Assembly (NCBI RefSeq): GCF_025962655.1
Contig: NZ_JAGFPE010000001.1
Coordinates: forward strand, 1,240,001 to 1,304,000
Origin: Candidatus Symbiopectobacterium sp. NZEC151
Lineage (GTDB): Bacteria; Pseudomonadota; Gammaproteobacteria; Enterobacterales; Enterobacteriaceae
DNA length: 64,000 nucleotides
Reading direction: 5' to 3'
The notes beneath the pieces are model-generated. The model was not told where the DNA came from, did no database searches, and saw only the letters and a program-made list of their open reading frames with translations. A program made the translations under genes and the position numbers. Below, piece after piece: positions 19,011 through 29,273 of the stretch (its first letter is position 1; every line of letters begins with the position of its first letter).

Positions 19011-20314
19011 GAAAACTGTTTGTGCAGTTTTTTCTGTTACTGTTTGCCAGCTTCGTGGTGATGACGCTGCTGGTGGGCCTGGTCTACAAAATGACCGCAG
19101 AGCGCGCAGGCCGTCAGTCAATGGACGATCTGATGAAAAGCTCGCTCTATCTGATCCGCAATGAGCTGCGCACCATCCCACCGCGCGAATGGCATAAAAC
19201 CATCAACGAGATGGATTTGAACCTGTCGTTCACGCTGAACATTGAGCCGCTGAGTAAATACCGCTTATCGCCGAAAGCGCAGCAGCGGTTGAATCAGGGT
19301 GAAATTATCGCGATTGAAGACCAATACACCTTTATCCAGCGTATCCCGCGCTCTCACTACGTGCTGTCGGTCGGGCCAATCCCTTATCTGTTTTTCCTGC
19401 ATGAGATGCGGCTATGGGATTTGTTGTTTGTGATGCTGATAGGCCTTTCTCTGGCACTGCCAGTGTTCTTGTGGATGCGGCCGCATTGGCAGGCCATGTT
19501 GAAGCTGGAAAATGCCGCGCAGCGATTGGGGGAAGGCCATCTTGAAGAACGGCTGCACTATGACAACACCTCAAGCATGGTGCGACTGGGTATCGCGTTC
19601 AACCAAATGGCCGATAACCTGAATCAACTGATCGTCAGTAAAAAACGGCTGATTGACAACATTGCCCATGAATTACGCACCCCGCTAGTACGCCTGCGTT
19701 ATCGCCTCGCCATGAGCGACAATCTGAGTGAGGAGGAACAAACGGCGCTCAACCGCGACATTGGGCAATTGGAAGCCCTGATCGACGAGTTGCTGACCTA
19801 TGCTCGCCTCGATCGTCCGCAGGTCTCGCTCCACCTGACGCAGATTGATGTTGCTGCTTGGCTGCAAAACAAAATCGATGAGTGGCGCATGCTGCACGCG
19901 GATAAAACATTTGAGCTATCGATGCCGCCCGATACCGATATTGGCTATCTCGATATGCGCCTGATGGAGCGGGTGCTGGATAATCTGGTCAATAACGCAC
20001 TGCGCTTCTGCCACTCGCGCATTACCGTCAGCGTATCGCGCGCTGGGCCAATGGCCTGTCTTCAGGTGGATGACGATGGCCCCGGCATTGCTCAGGAAGA
20101 TCGGGAAAATGTGTTTGAGCCGTTTATCCGTTTGGAGGCAGGGTTGGAAAACAGCAGCGGAGGCTGTGGACTTGGCCTCGCGATTGTTTATGCCATCGTG
20201 CAGGCGTATGACGGCACCATCGTGGTAGAGAGTAATGAATGGGGCGGCGCGCGTTTCCGTTTCTGCTGGCCGATTAAAACCGATATCCCCGTTCGCCCTG
20301 CACTCCCGTCCTGA
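19007..20314 (+). CDS. rstB: Sensor histidine kinase RstB
   Basis: Inner-membrane sensor kinase partner of RstA, 435 residues. TM1 is at residues 5-25, a periplasmic domain runs from about 30 to 135, TM2 lies near 137-157 (LWDLLFVMLIGLSLALPVFLW), then come a HAMP domain, the phosphorylated histidine in NIAHELRTPLVRLRYR near 225, the N-box LVNNALRF and the G-boxes DDDGPGI and GCGLGLAI. Its ATGA overlap with rstA indicates a two-gene operon. asr follows directly, which is unusual: in E. coli the two loci are close but not adjacent. Confidence 0.95.
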   Translation: MRKLFVQFFLLLFASFVVMTLLVGLVYKMTAERAGRQSMDDLMKSSLYLIRNELRTIPPREWHKTINEMDLNLSFTLNIEPLSKYRLSPKAQQRLNQGEIIAIEDQYTFIQRIPRSHYVLSVGPIPYLFFLHEMRLWDLLFVMLIGLSLALPVFLWMRPHWQAMLKLENAAQRLGEGHLEERLHYDNTSSMVRLGIAFNQMADNLNQLIVSKKRLIDNIAHELRTPLVRLRYRLAMSDNLSEEEQTALNRDIGQLEALIDELLTYARLDRPQVSLHLTQIDVAAWLQNKIDEWRMLHADKTFELSMPPDTDIGYLDMRLMERVLDNLVNNALRFCHSRITVSVSRAGPMACLQVDDDGPGIAQEDRENVFEPFIRLEAGLENSSGGCGLGLAIVYAIVQAYDGTIVVESNEWGGARFRFCWPIKTDIPVRPALPS

Positions 20315-20319
20315 GGGTG

Positions 20320-20333
20320 TACATTGCGTTACA
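20320..20333 (+). promoter_or_regulatory. RstA-box-like site upstream of asr
   Basis: TACATTGCGTTACA matches the reported RstA box TACATNTNGTTACA at all but one fixed position. It begins 6 bp after the rstB stop and 118 bp before the asr start, where RstA would activate asr. It was recognised by eye from the consensus. Confidence 0.7.
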
Positions 20334-20437
20334 CACCGATACCAATGACTCACAGACCCCCAACGGGCTTTTTCTTATGCTTCTTTCACCGGGCCGCTTC
20401 AGGGCCCACATGTGAACGGAATAATGAGGAATTGATG

Positions 20438-20932
20438 ATGAATAAAGTATTAGTGTTGATCGCAGGTGCAGCTCTGGGTCTCTCCTCTGTCGCGTTTGCA
20501 GCGAACACCACGGCAGCGCCAACATCCACACCTGCTGCGCATGCTCAGGAACATGCGAAGAAGACGGTGAAAAAAGCCGCTAAACCGGCTGAACAACAGG
20601 CTCAAGCGGCTAAAAAGCACGTGAAAAAAGCCAAACCGGCTGCTGCACAGAAAGCGCAAGCCGCTAAGAAACACGTGAAGAAAGCCGCTAAACCTGCTGC
20701 ACAAAAAGCGCAGGCTGCTAAAAAACACGTGAAGAAAGCCACTAAACCTGCTGCACAAAAAGCGCAGGCTGCTAAAAAACACGTGAAGAAAGCCACTAAA
20801 CCTGCTGCACAGAAAGCGCAGGCTGCCAAAAAACACGTGAAGAAAGCCGCTAAACCTGCTGCACAGAAAGCGCAGGCTGCCAAAAAACACGTGAAGAAAG
20901 CCGCTAAAAAACCGGCTCCGACCGCAGCGTAA
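20438..20932 (+). CDS. asr: Acid shock protein Asr (enlarged repeat region)
   Basis: Small basic periplasmic acid-shock protein, thought to protect against protonation or protein damage at low pH. The signal peptide is [21 protein letters not shown], with cleavage at AFA-AN. The mature part is almost entirely Lys, Ala, Pro, Gln and His, in five near-identical 18-residue repeats of the type [18 protein letters not shown] (54 bp each, roughly 20640-20910). It is 164 residues, against about 102 in E. coli, so the repeat block is expanded. The ATG at 20438 has GAGGA seven bases before it; the ATG at 20435 is the alternative. Confidence 0.93.
   Translation: MNKVLVLIAGAALGLSSVAFAANTTAAPTSTPAAHAQEHAKKTVKKAAKPAEQQAQAAKKHVKKAKPAAAQKAQAAKKHVKKAAKPAAQKAQAAKKHVKKATKPAAQKAQAAKKHVKKATKPAAQKAQAAKKHVKKAAKPAAQKAQAAKKHVKKAAKKPAPTAA
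20640..20910 (+). repeat. 54-bp tandem repeats inside asr
   Basis: Successive copies at a 54-bp period (for example 20701 and 20755 begin the same ACAAAAAGCGCAGG) encode [14 protein letters not shown] units. Adjacent copies differ at only a few positions (GCC/ACT encoding Ala/Thr, AAAAA/AGAAA). This is typical of repeats that change copy number by slippage. Confidence 0.85.
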
Positions 20933-21047
20933 TCGCATCACCGCTTCTTGTCTCAAGATCCCTGCTCCGGCAGGGACGAGTTAGCCACAAAACGTGAACC
21001 GTTCCGCTTCCAACACCGAACGGTTTCACGCAGTGATAATGAGTCTG

Positions 21048-21073
21048 ACACCCGGTGAATCGGGTGTTTTTTT
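21048..21073 (+). terminator. Intrinsic terminator after asr
   Basis: ACACCCG-gtgaat-CGGGTGT followed by TTTTTT: a 7-bp stem and a U-tract, about 115 bp after the asr stop. Confidence 0.85.
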
Positions 21074-21151
21074 ATGACAGGCATTCCAGCCGTTGCCTCC
21101 CGGTAGCCGCCGTATGCCCATACGCACACGGTATGTTTAATGGGGTGCTTG

Positions 21152-21235
21152 ATGATGTTCCATCGCTACTCATTTGAAATCGCGTTTTCGTTGGTGCTGG
21201 TGTGCGGATTTATCACGCTGCTGTTCTTTTTATGA
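21152..21235 (+). CDS. ydgU: YdgU-like 27-residue small membrane protein
   Basis: Too short for routine gene calling. ATG at 21152, TGA at 21233-21235, 27 residues. It starts MMFHRYSFEI and continues as one hydrophobic helix to the C-terminus. E. coli asr is followed by ydgU, also 27 residues, whose start I recall as M-x-RYRFEF followed by a transmembrane helix. The shared RY-x-FE start, the length and the position between asr and ydgD support orthology. A GGGG-rich ribosome site lies about 7 bases upstream. It sits after the asr terminator, so it is transcribed by read-through or from its own promoter. Confidence 0.7.
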   Translation: MMFHRYSFEIAFSLVLVCGFITLLFFL

Positions 21236-21347
21236 CGAGCACTCACGCACTCAGGGTCGCGCCCGCCCCCGCAACGCTGGCAAACCCGGCTATAGTTAGT
21301 GGGTGACGTAAAAAAGATATCGCTTTTTCCGCAAGGTAATCCTATTG

Positions 21348-22184
21348 ATGCGTAAACTGGCTTGGTTGTTCTGTTTGATAGCGTTACCCGCAGCCCCTGG
21401 CTGGGCTGAACAATCCCCCTCTGAAGCGGAACGTCAGCAAATCCTGTTCTTTAATCATGACGATCGCGATCCGGTGCCGACACCCAACGCCTGGCCCTGG
21501 CAGGCCATTGGCCAACTGGAGACCGCCAGCGGCAATCTGTGCACCGCCACGCTGATTGCTCCGCATCTGGCATTAACCGCAGGCCACTGCGTCTTAGTCC
21601 CGCCATCAGGAAAACCCGATAAACCGGTTGCGCTGCGCTTTATTGCGGTCAATGGCGAATGGCAGTATGAAACGCACGCCATCGAAGCGGTGACCAATAG
21701 CGCGCTGCGCAAAAAATTGCAGCCCGACGGCGAAGGGTGGATCGTTTCTCCCGCCGCGGCACCGCTGGACTATGCCCTGATTTGGCTACGCGATACGCCT
21801 GCGGGTATCACGCCGTTAACCACCTGGAATGGCACGCAGTCAGAACTGAATGTCGCGCTGGCGCAACAGCAAGCAAAAGTCACCCAGGCCGGTTATCCCG
21901 AAGACCATCAGGAAGCGCTCTATCGTCATCAGGATTGTGTGATTACCGGTTGGGCCGCGTCCGCGATTTTATCGCACCAGTGCGACACCTTACCCGGCGA
22001 TAGCGGTTCACCGTTGATGCTGAAAACGCTGCAAGGCTGGAAGTTGATTGGCATTCAAAGCTCTGCACCCGATGCCAGCGAACGCGATCGCGCTGACAAT
22101 CATGCCGTTGCCCTCTCCGCCATTCAGCGTCAATTGAAGGCGCTGGCGCGCCATGCGATGAAAAACGCTGCTGATTCAGAATAA
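21348..22184 (+). CDS. ydgD: Trypsin-like serine protease YdgD
   Basis: Secreted chymotrypsin-fold serine protease of the V8/glutamyl-endopeptidase-like type, 278 residues. The signal peptide is MRKLAWLFCLIALPAAPGWAE. The catalytic triad is visible: His in LTAGHCV near residue 80, Asp in PLDYALIWL near 138, Ser in LPGDSGSPLM near 220. E. coli ydgD also follows asr, which supports the name. Its substrate is not established. ATG at 21348 with AAGG upstream; a TTG codon just before it is the only alternative. A CGCGGCGT/ACGCCGCG hairpin follows at 22197-22220. Confidence 0.88.
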   Translation: MRKLAWLFCLIALPAAPGWAEQSPSEAERQQILFFNHDDRDPVPTPNAWPWQAIGQLETASGNLCTATLIAPHLALTAGHCVLVPPSGKPDKPVALRFIAVNGEWQYETHAIEAVTNSALRKKLQPDGEGWIVSPAAAPLDYALIWLRDTPAGITPLTTWNGTQSELNVALAQQQAKVTQAGYPEDHQEALYRHQDCVITGWAASAILSHQCDTLPGDSGSPLMLKTLQGWKLIGIQSSAPDASERDRADNHAVALSAIQRQLKALARHAMKNAADSE

Positions 22185-22423
22185 TTTATCGCCAAACGCG
22201 GCGTAAAGCTAAACGCCGCGCATACAAGCGCTAGCCAGGCGATCGGTTTCATGTAAAATCGCCTTACTACGCCCTTCTCGTTTTCATCAGATAATGCAAA
22301 CGCGGTACTTCTCCGGTTTTTTATCCTGTGAAATATCATGAATAGCGGTGCCTAATGACAGGTTTGTCCCCTATTGAATAGGCTAAGATGAGGTGTTCTT
22401 ATAGCGCAAAAATGGAGTCATCA

Positions 22424-24205
22424 ATGCTAAGACAGTTGAATCATGATGAGGAGCAGCGGATGCATGCGCTCGATAGGTTATTGTTTCACCTGGATACCTC
22501 TCAAGATAATGTGCTTAGCCAAATCACAACGTTGTCCAGCAAGATATTGAATATGCCCAGCGCGCTGATCACCGTCAGTGATACCCATTCATTGCATATC
22601 AAAGCCAAACATAATTTCGTTCTCAACGAGATGCGTAAAGTCGGCGCGCTCGATCAGTACACCATGCAAACCAACGAACTGCTGGTCTGCAACGATGCTT
22701 CGCAGGATGACCGCTTTAAGAACAGCCCGTATGTCAGCGGTGAGCCCCATATCCGGTTTTATGCCGGTATCCCGCTGATTACCAAAGCCGGTTATGCCAT
22801 CGGCACCCTGAGCGTGGTCGACTATGTTGCGCGTTCGTTTTCGAAAATGCAGCGCCGTGATTTAAAAACGCTGGCGTCGATTACCATGGCGCTGATCGAA
22901 TACCGCAACGCCATTGGCCTGATCGATGCCGTGACCTTGTTGCCCAATCGTCAGCGGCTTATCGAAGACATCAGCCAGTCCACGGATATTTTTGAAGATT
23001 TCGTGCTCATCCTGCTCGACAGTATCGATCTCACCTATATCTATGAAATGGCGCGCTCACTCGGGATGCCAACCGTGGAAAGCGTACTCAAGGATATCGG
23101 CCTGTTCCTGCGGCTGAATATCAGCCGACAAGCCAGCATCTACAGCATTTCTGCGGGTCGTTTTGCACTGCTGGTCAAAAAAGAGCAACAAGAGCAGGTA
23201 CTGGGTACGCTGATGTCGTGTGCCGACCGCATTCAACAGAGCATCACCAGCCATATCCCATTGAAACTGGAAATTTTTATCGGCTACACCGAATTTCAGA
23301 TTCCGATTGACGATCCGCAACGCATTCTGCGTGAGGCGTTGAGCGCACTTCACGATGCACTCAAGAAAAACACCCGGCTGATGGCGTATCATAAAGAGAG
23401 TGATGAGTACCAGAAGCGCGCCTTCACGCTGCTTAACGATTTATCGGATACCTTGCAGCACGGCCATCCGGGGCTGTATCTGGTGTATCAACCCAAATTG
23501 CACATCAAAACCCGGCGCGTTATTGGTGCTGAAGCGTTGATCCGCTGGCGACACCCTGAATTCGGTGAAATCTATCCGGACCAATTTATTCCACTGGCCG
23601 AAGATACCACCCTGATGCGCCCGTTAACGGAGTGGGTGATTCAGCAGGCGGCGCGGCAAGTGAGAAAATGGCGGCAATCTGGCATTAATATCGCCGTCTC
23701 AGTCAACGTCACCGTCACCAACTTCGCCGAAGAAGATTTGATTGAACGTTTACAACGCATCCTACGAACCAATGAACTCAGCATCCATGATATTGAATTT
23801 GAATGCCTTGAAACACAAAAAATTGTCGAAAACTCCGCCGCACTCTCCACCATTAAAAAACTGAAAGACCAGGGCTTCATGATCTCCCTGGATGACTTTG
23901 GAACCGGTTACAGCAATCTTAACTACCTGAAAAATACCCCTGCCCACGTGATCAAGCTCGATAAATCCCTGATCAAGGATATGAAGACCGATAAGAGCAG
24001 CCGCATTATCGTGCAACACACCATCGAGATGCTGCATAAATTGAATTATCTGGTGTTGGCGGAAGGCATTGAAGATGAGGAAACACTCCACTATTTAGGG
24101 CAGTACAATTGCGATCAAGGCCAGGGTTATTATTTCTCACGCCCGCTGGTGGCCGACAATTTTGCACAGTGGTTAGAGCTACATGATGCCAGCATAAAGT
24201 CGTAA
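22424..24205 (+). CDS. GAF / degenerate GGDEF / EAL cyclic-di-GMP phosphodiesterase candidate
   Basis: Cytoplasmic signalling protein of 593 residues. Residues about 20-160 look like a GAF sensor domain (VCNDASQDDRFKNSPYV, FYAGIPLITKAGYAIGTLSV). The central part is a GGDEF-like domain in which the active-site motif is replaced (YSISAGRFALLV), so cyclase activity is unlikely. The C-terminal EAL domain keeps the metal- and substrate-binding motifs: EALIRW, the Glu in CLETQ, DDFGTGYSN, KLDKSLI, AEGIEDEE and QGYYFSRPL. It is therefore probably an active c-di-GMP hydrolase. GGAG six bases before the ATG at 22424 decides the start. It is monocistronic. Confidence 0.88.
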   Translation: MLRQLNHDEEQRMHALDRLLFHLDTSQDNVLSQITTLSSKILNMPSALITVSDTHSLHIKAKHNFVLNEMRKVGALDQYTMQTNELLVCNDASQDDRFKNSPYVSGEPHIRFYAGIPLITKAGYAIGTLSVVDYVARSFSKMQRRDLKTLASITMALIEYRNAIGLIDAVTLLPNRQRLIEDISQSTDIFEDFVLILLDSIDLTYIYEMARSLGMPTVESVLKDIGLFLRLNISRQASIYSISAGRFALLVKKEQQEQVLGTLMSCADRIQQSITSHIPLKLEIFIGYTEFQIPIDDPQRILREALSALHDALKKNTRLMAYHKESDEYQKRAFTLLNDLSDTLQHGHPGLYLVYQPKLHIKTRRVIGAEALIRWRHPEFGEIYPDQFIPLAEDTTLMRPLTEWVIQQAARQVRKWRQSGINIAVSVNVTVTNFAEEDLIERLQRILRTNELSIHDIEFECLETQKIVENSAALSTIKKLKDQGFMISLDDFGTGYSNLNYLKNTPAHVIKLDKSLIKDMKTDKSSRIIVQHTIEMLHKLNYLVLAEGIEDEETLHYLGQYNCDQGQGYYFSRPLVADNFAQWLELHDASIKS

Positions 24206-24318
24206 CCCCCGTCGTTTTATCACCTGCAACCGCTTTCATCTTGCACCCCAGCGTGCTCGCCAGCGCGTATCGTTTACATCACTCCCCCTAACCGCCCTTT
24301 TCCTGAGACAGCGTGCGC

Positions 24319-24354
24319 AAAAAAAGCGGGCGTACCGTTTTCCGTTACGCCCGC
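24319..24354 (-). terminator. Intrinsic terminator of hrpA
   Basis: On the minus strand, GCGGGCGTA and TACGCCCGC form a 9-bp stem followed by seven T, about 30 bp after the hrpA stop. Confidence 0.85.
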
Positions 24355-24385
24355 ATGCCGGTGTACCGTAATGCCTCACTGACGC

Positions 24386-27300
24386 TTACAACACAATCTG
24401 CTCCATGGCTTGCAGCACCCGTTTATCCGAAATCGGATAAGGGGTACCCAGCTGCTGGGCAAAATAGCTGACACGTAGTTCTTCAATCATCCAGCGGATG
24501 TTTTTCACGTTGTCATCATCGCGCTGCGCTTCAGGCACCTTATGCCACCACTGCTGCCAGGCTTGCTGCACCTGTTCCACCTTCAGCATTTGTGCTCTAT
24601 CACGGTGAACATCCTGCGCCAATTTTTCCAGCCGACGCTCAATCGCCTGCAAATAGCGCAACACATCGGGCAGTCGCTGCCAGCCGACATCGGTGACAAA
24701 CCCGCGGTATACCAAGCCACTCAGTTGCGCTTTGATATCGCTTAACGCCAACGCCAGCGCCATATCGACCCGGCCTTTAAGCCGTTTATTGATAGCGAAA
24801 ACGGTAGTCAGGATCTGCTCAACCTGCCTGGCGATATCGACAACGGTGTCGTTAAGCTCCGCGCGCACCTTTTCATGTAACTGCTGGAACGCGGTTTCTT
24901 CCCATACCACGCCCCCCGCCTGTACCACCAGTTTATCAACGCCGCAGGCGATGCAATCATCAATCAGATCCAGCACTTTGCCGTAGGGATTGAAATAGAG
25001 CCCGAGCTTGGCTTTGTTCGGCAGCTTTTCATGCAGGTATTTGATCGGGGACGGGATATTGAGCAGCAGCAGGCGGCGCAGACCGTGGCGCATCGCGTGC
25101 TGCTGCTGTTCCGGTGTATCAAATACCCGGATGGCGACGCTCTCTTTTTCGTCCACCAATGCCGGATAAGCCTTCACCGAGTAACCACCGCGCTTCTGTT
25201 CATAGCGTTCCGGCAGGGTGCCAAAGCTCCAAATATGCAGTCCCTGCTGCTCCAGCCCATCGTCGGCGACGGCGGACAAGGTCTGCTGCACTTTCTCTTT
25301 GAGCTGGGTTTTCAGCACCGCCAGATCTTTGCCTTCGCGTAACGTATGATTTTTTTCATCGATCACGCGAAACGTCATTTTCAGATGATCGGGCACCTGT
25401 TCCCATTGCCACTCTTCACGCGGCACGGTCACGCCGGTCATCAAGCGCAGTTCACGCTCCAGCGATTCCAGCAGACCTCGCTCCAGCGGCGTGGCGCGCC
25501 CGAGAAACGCTTGAGCATAATTCGGCGCCGGCACAAAATTGCGTCGCAACGGTTTGGGCAGCGATTTGATCAGGGCGATAATCAAATCTTCACGCAGGCC
25601 GGGAATCTGCCATTCAAACCCGTCTTCACGCACCTGATTGAGGATGGGCAGAGGAATATGCACCGTGACACCATCCGCATCGGCACCGGGCTCGAACTGG
25701 TAGGATAAACGCAGTTTAATCGCCCCCTGATGCCAGAAATTGGGGTAATCCAGTGCACTAACCTTCTCCGCGCCCTCTTTGATCAACATGCTCTTTTCAA
25801 AGTTGAGCAGATCAGCATCTTCGCGGCTGGCGGCTTTCCACCAGTTATCAAAGTGACGGGCAGAGATAATCTCGTGCGGGATGCGCTGATCGTAAAAAGC
25901 AAACAGCGTGTCGTCATCGACCAGAATGTCGCGACGCCGCGATTTGTGCTCGAGATCCTCCACTTCTGCCAGCAGTTTTAGGTTGGCGCGAAAGAAAGCG
26001 TGCCGCGTTTGCCAATCCCCTTCCACCAGCGCATGGCGGATAAACAGTTCACGCGCCAGCACCGGATCAATCTGGCTGTAGTTAACCTTGCGCGCCGCCA
26101 CAATCGGCAAGCCGAACAGCGTGACTTTCTCCTGCGCCATCACCACGCCCTGCGCTTTTTCCCAGTGCGGCTCGCTGTAGCTGCGCTTAATCAGGTGCTG
26201 CGCAACCGGTTCAATCCATTCCGGTTCAAGGCGGGCTGCCATGCGCCCCCACAAGCGACTGGTTTCCACCAGTTCCGCCACCATCACCCATTTCGGCGGT
26301 TTTTTAAACAGCGCTGAACCGGGGAACAGTGCGAAGCGTGCATTGCGCGCGCCGGTAAATTCCTGCTTTTCGACGTCTTTCTGACCGATATGGGACAGCA
26401 TGCCGGTCAACAACGCGCTGTGTACACTGAGATAGTCTGCCGGTTCGCTGTTGACTGGAATGCCCAACGTTTTCACCACCTGGCGCAGTTGGGTGTAAAT
26501 ATCCTGCCATTCACGCACCCGCAGGTAGCTTAAATAGTCACTGCGGCACTGTTTACGGAACTGGCTGGAGGAGAGTGCCTGCTGCTGTTCACGCAGGTAG
26601 TTCCACAGGTTGACCAGCGTGAGGAAATCGGAGGAGGTATCGACAAAGCGCCGGTGTTTTTCATCGGACGCCTGCTTTTTGTCCAGCGGACGTTCACGCG
26701 GATCCTGAATCGACAGCGCCGCAGTAATTACCATTACTTCACGCACGCAGCGGGTTTTGCTGGCTTCCAGCACCATGCGTGCCAGACGCGGGTCGATGGG
26801 CAACTGCGCCAACTGCCGCCCTGAAGGTGTCAACCGGTAGTGACCGTTGTCGGCCGTAGCGATCGCCCCCAACTCTTCCAGCAGGCGCACACCGTCCTGA
26901 ATGTTGCGGTTGTCTGGCGCTTCGACAAACGGGAAAGCGGCAATATCGCCCAGCCCGAGTGATGTCATCTGCAAAATGACCGAGGCCAGATTGGTGCGCA
27001 AGATTTCCGGGTCGGTAAATTCAGGACGCGACAAAAAATCGGGTTCCGAATAGAGCCGAATACAAACCCCGGCGGCCACGCGGCCACAGCGGCCTTTACG
27101 CTGATTGGCCGACGCCTGCGAAATGGCTTCGATCGGCAAGCGCTGAACCTTGGTGCGATAGCTGTAGCGGCTGATGCGCGCCGTGCCGGGGTCAATCACA
27201 TAACGGATACCCGGCACCGTGAGTGAGGTTTCCGCCACGTTGGTGGCCAGCACAATGCGCCGCCCGGCATGGGATTGAAAAACACGGTTCTGTTCTTGAT

Positions 27301-28273
27301 TGGATAAGCGCGCATAGAGCGGCACCACTTCAGTGTGCAGCAAGTCCAGCTTATTGAGCGCATCGGCGGTGTCACGGATCTCCCGCTCGCCGCTCATAAA
27401 CACCAGAATATCCCCCGGCCCTTCGCGACTCAGCTCATCGACGGCGTCGAAAATTGCCTGTAGCTGATCGCGGTCGCTGTCATCCGCCTCTTCGACCACC
27501 GGACGGTAGCGCACTTCCACCGGATAGGTACGCCCTGACACTTCCACGATCGGCGCATTGCCGAAATGGCGTGAAAAGCGCTCGGGATCAATAGTGGCCG
27601 AGGTGATAATCACCTTGAGATCGGGGCGTTTAGGCAACAGCTGGCGCAGATAGCCCAGTATGAAATCGATGTTCAGGCTGCGTTCATGCGCCTCATCGAT
27701 GATGATGGTGTCATACTGCATCAATAACCGATCTTGCTGAATCTCTGCCAGCAAGATACCGTCGGTCATCAGCTTCACCAGTGAGGTTTCCCCCACCTGA
27801 TCGTTAAAGCGCACTTTATAGCCGACACAGCCGCCCAGCGGCGTGTCCAATTCGGCGGCAATGCGATCGGCCACGGCACGCGCGGCCAGACGGCGCGGCT
27901 GGGTATGACCGATCATGCCTCTGACACCGCGTCCCAGTTCCAGGCAGATTTTCGGTAACTGGGTGGTTTTACCCGAGCCGGTTTCACCGGCAACGATCAC
28001 CACCTGGTGATCGCGCACCGCGCGCAAAATCTCGTCACGCTTCTGGCTTACCGGCAGTTCGGGCGGATAGCTGATGGTGGGACAACTGGCCTTACGCAGC
28101 GCAACGCGGGTTTGCGCCGCCGCGATGTCTACACCGAGTTCTTGCGCAATAGCGGCTTGCGCCTGTGGGTTACGCACTTTCGCCGCCCCCTGTAAACGGC
28201 GTTGCAGGCGCAACCTATCGCGCAACATGAGCTCATCCAACTGAGATGACAATGCTGTAAGGGGTGATGTCAC
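24386..28273 (-). CDS. hrpA: ATP-dependent RNA helicase HrpA
   Basis: Large DEAH-box RNA helicase; in E. coli it acts in mRNA processing and rescue of stalled, collided ribosomes. It is about 1295 residues (E. coli 1300). Motifs in order: Walker A GETGSGKTT near residue 85, IDEAHERSLN near 180, TSATIDPERFSRHF near 210, VAETSLTVPGI and the motif VI box QRKGRCGR near 385, then the HA2 and OB regions and a long family-specific C-terminal domain. GTG at 28273 with GAGGA eight bases upstream matches the E. coli N-terminus; an ATG at 28324 would add 17 residues. It is monocistronic, divergent from azoR. Confidence 0.95.
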   Translation of the reverse strand: MTSPLTALSSQLDELMLRDRLRLQRRLQGAAKVRNPQAQAAIAQELGVDIAAAQTRVALRKASCPTISYPPELPVSQKRDEILRAVRDHQVVIVAGETGSGKTTQLPKICLELGRGVRGMIGHTQPRRLAARAVADRIAAELDTPLGGCVGYKVRFNDQVGETSLVKLMTDGILLAEIQQDRLLMQYDTIIIDEAHERSLNIDFILGYLRQLLPKRPDLKVIITSATIDPERFSRHFGNAPIVEVSGRTYPVEVRYRPVVEEADDSDRDQLQAIFDAVDELSREGPGDILVFMSGEREIRDTADALNKLDLLHTEVVPLYARLSNQEQNRVFQSHAGRRIVLATNVAETSLTVPGIRYVIDPGTARISRYSYRTKVQRLPIEAISQASANQRKGRCGRVAAGVCIRLYSEPDFLSRPEFTDPEILRTNLASVILQMTSLGLGDIAAFPFVEAPDNRNIQDGVRLLEELGAIATADNGHYRLTPSGRQLAQLPIDPRLARMVLEASKTRCVREVMVITAALSIQDPRERPLDKKQASDEKHRRFVDTSSDFLTLVNLWNYLREQQQALSSSQFRKQCRSDYLSYLRVREWQDIYTQLRQVVKTLGIPVNSEPADYLSVHSALLTGMLSHIGQKDVEKQEFTGARNARFALFPGSALFKKPPKWVMVAELVETSRLWGRMAARLEPEWIEPVAQHLIKRSYSEPHWEKAQGVVMAQEKVTLFGLPIVAARKVNYSQIDPVLARELFIRHALVEGDWQTRHAFFRANLKLLAEVEDLEHKSRRRDILVDDDTLFAFYDQRIPHEIISARHFDNWWKAASREDADLLNFEKSMLIKEGAEKVSALDYPNFWHQGAIKLRLSYQFEPGADADGVTVHIPLPILNQVREDGFEWQIPGLREDLIIALIKSLPKPLRRNFVPAPNYAQAFLGRATPLERGLLESLERELRLMTGVTVPREEWQWEQVPDHLKMTFRVIDEKNHTLREGKDLAVLKTQLKEKVQQTLSAVADDGLEQQGLHIWSFGTLPERYEQKRGGYSVKAYPALVDEKESVAIRVFDTPEQQQHAMRHGLRRLLLLNIPSPIKYLHEKLPNKAKLGLYFNPYGKVLDLIDDCIACGVDKLVVQAGGVVWEETAFQQLHEKVRAELNDTVVDIARQVEQILTTVFAINKRLKGRVDMALALALSDIKAQLSGLVYRGFVTDVGWQRLPDVLRYLQAIERRLEKLAQDVHRDRAQMLKVEQVQQAWQQWWHKVPEAQRDDDNVKNIRWMIEELRVSYFAQQLGTPYPISDKRVLQAMEQIVL

Positions 28274-28502
28274 AATCCTGTTCCTCAAACGTATATCGCG
28301 CCAACGCGGTAGCGCAAGCGCCACGCAGGCTGCCTCTGCGCCTGCGTTTTATCATTCGGCGGGCATGTTATCACATGCCAGCGCGGCTGTTATCACCGCG
28401 CCCTTTTTCTCTTGTTCAATAAAATCGAACAATGCCCTCGAAATATTGCACTTTCAACCTGTTGGTACACTGCATAAGATGCTAGTCATCCGGGGGCAAT
28501 GA

Positions 28503-29147
<645 letters not shown>

Positions 29148-29242
29148 CCCCTGCTTGCCGTTGTCTGATGGCGCCAGCGCCATCAGATCCCAGATTCATC
29201 ATTACTACCCTGTCTCAATATTGTGTGTTTTGGTTAGCCACT

Positions 29243-29269
29243 GCGCGTCTTTCGACGCGCTTTTTTTTT
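29243..29269 (+). terminator. Intrinsic terminator of azoR
   Basis: GCGCGTC-tttc-GACGCGC then nine T. It ends just 5 bp from the convergent ynbE stop. Confidence 0.9.
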
Positions 29270-29273
29270 GCTT

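Noticed and set aside
20450-20956. Long antisense open frame across asr (168 residues, Phe/Leu-rich repeats)
   Set aside because: It is the mirror of the Lys/Ala repeats of Asr; the repeat composition keeps the opposite strand open. No ribosome site or family.
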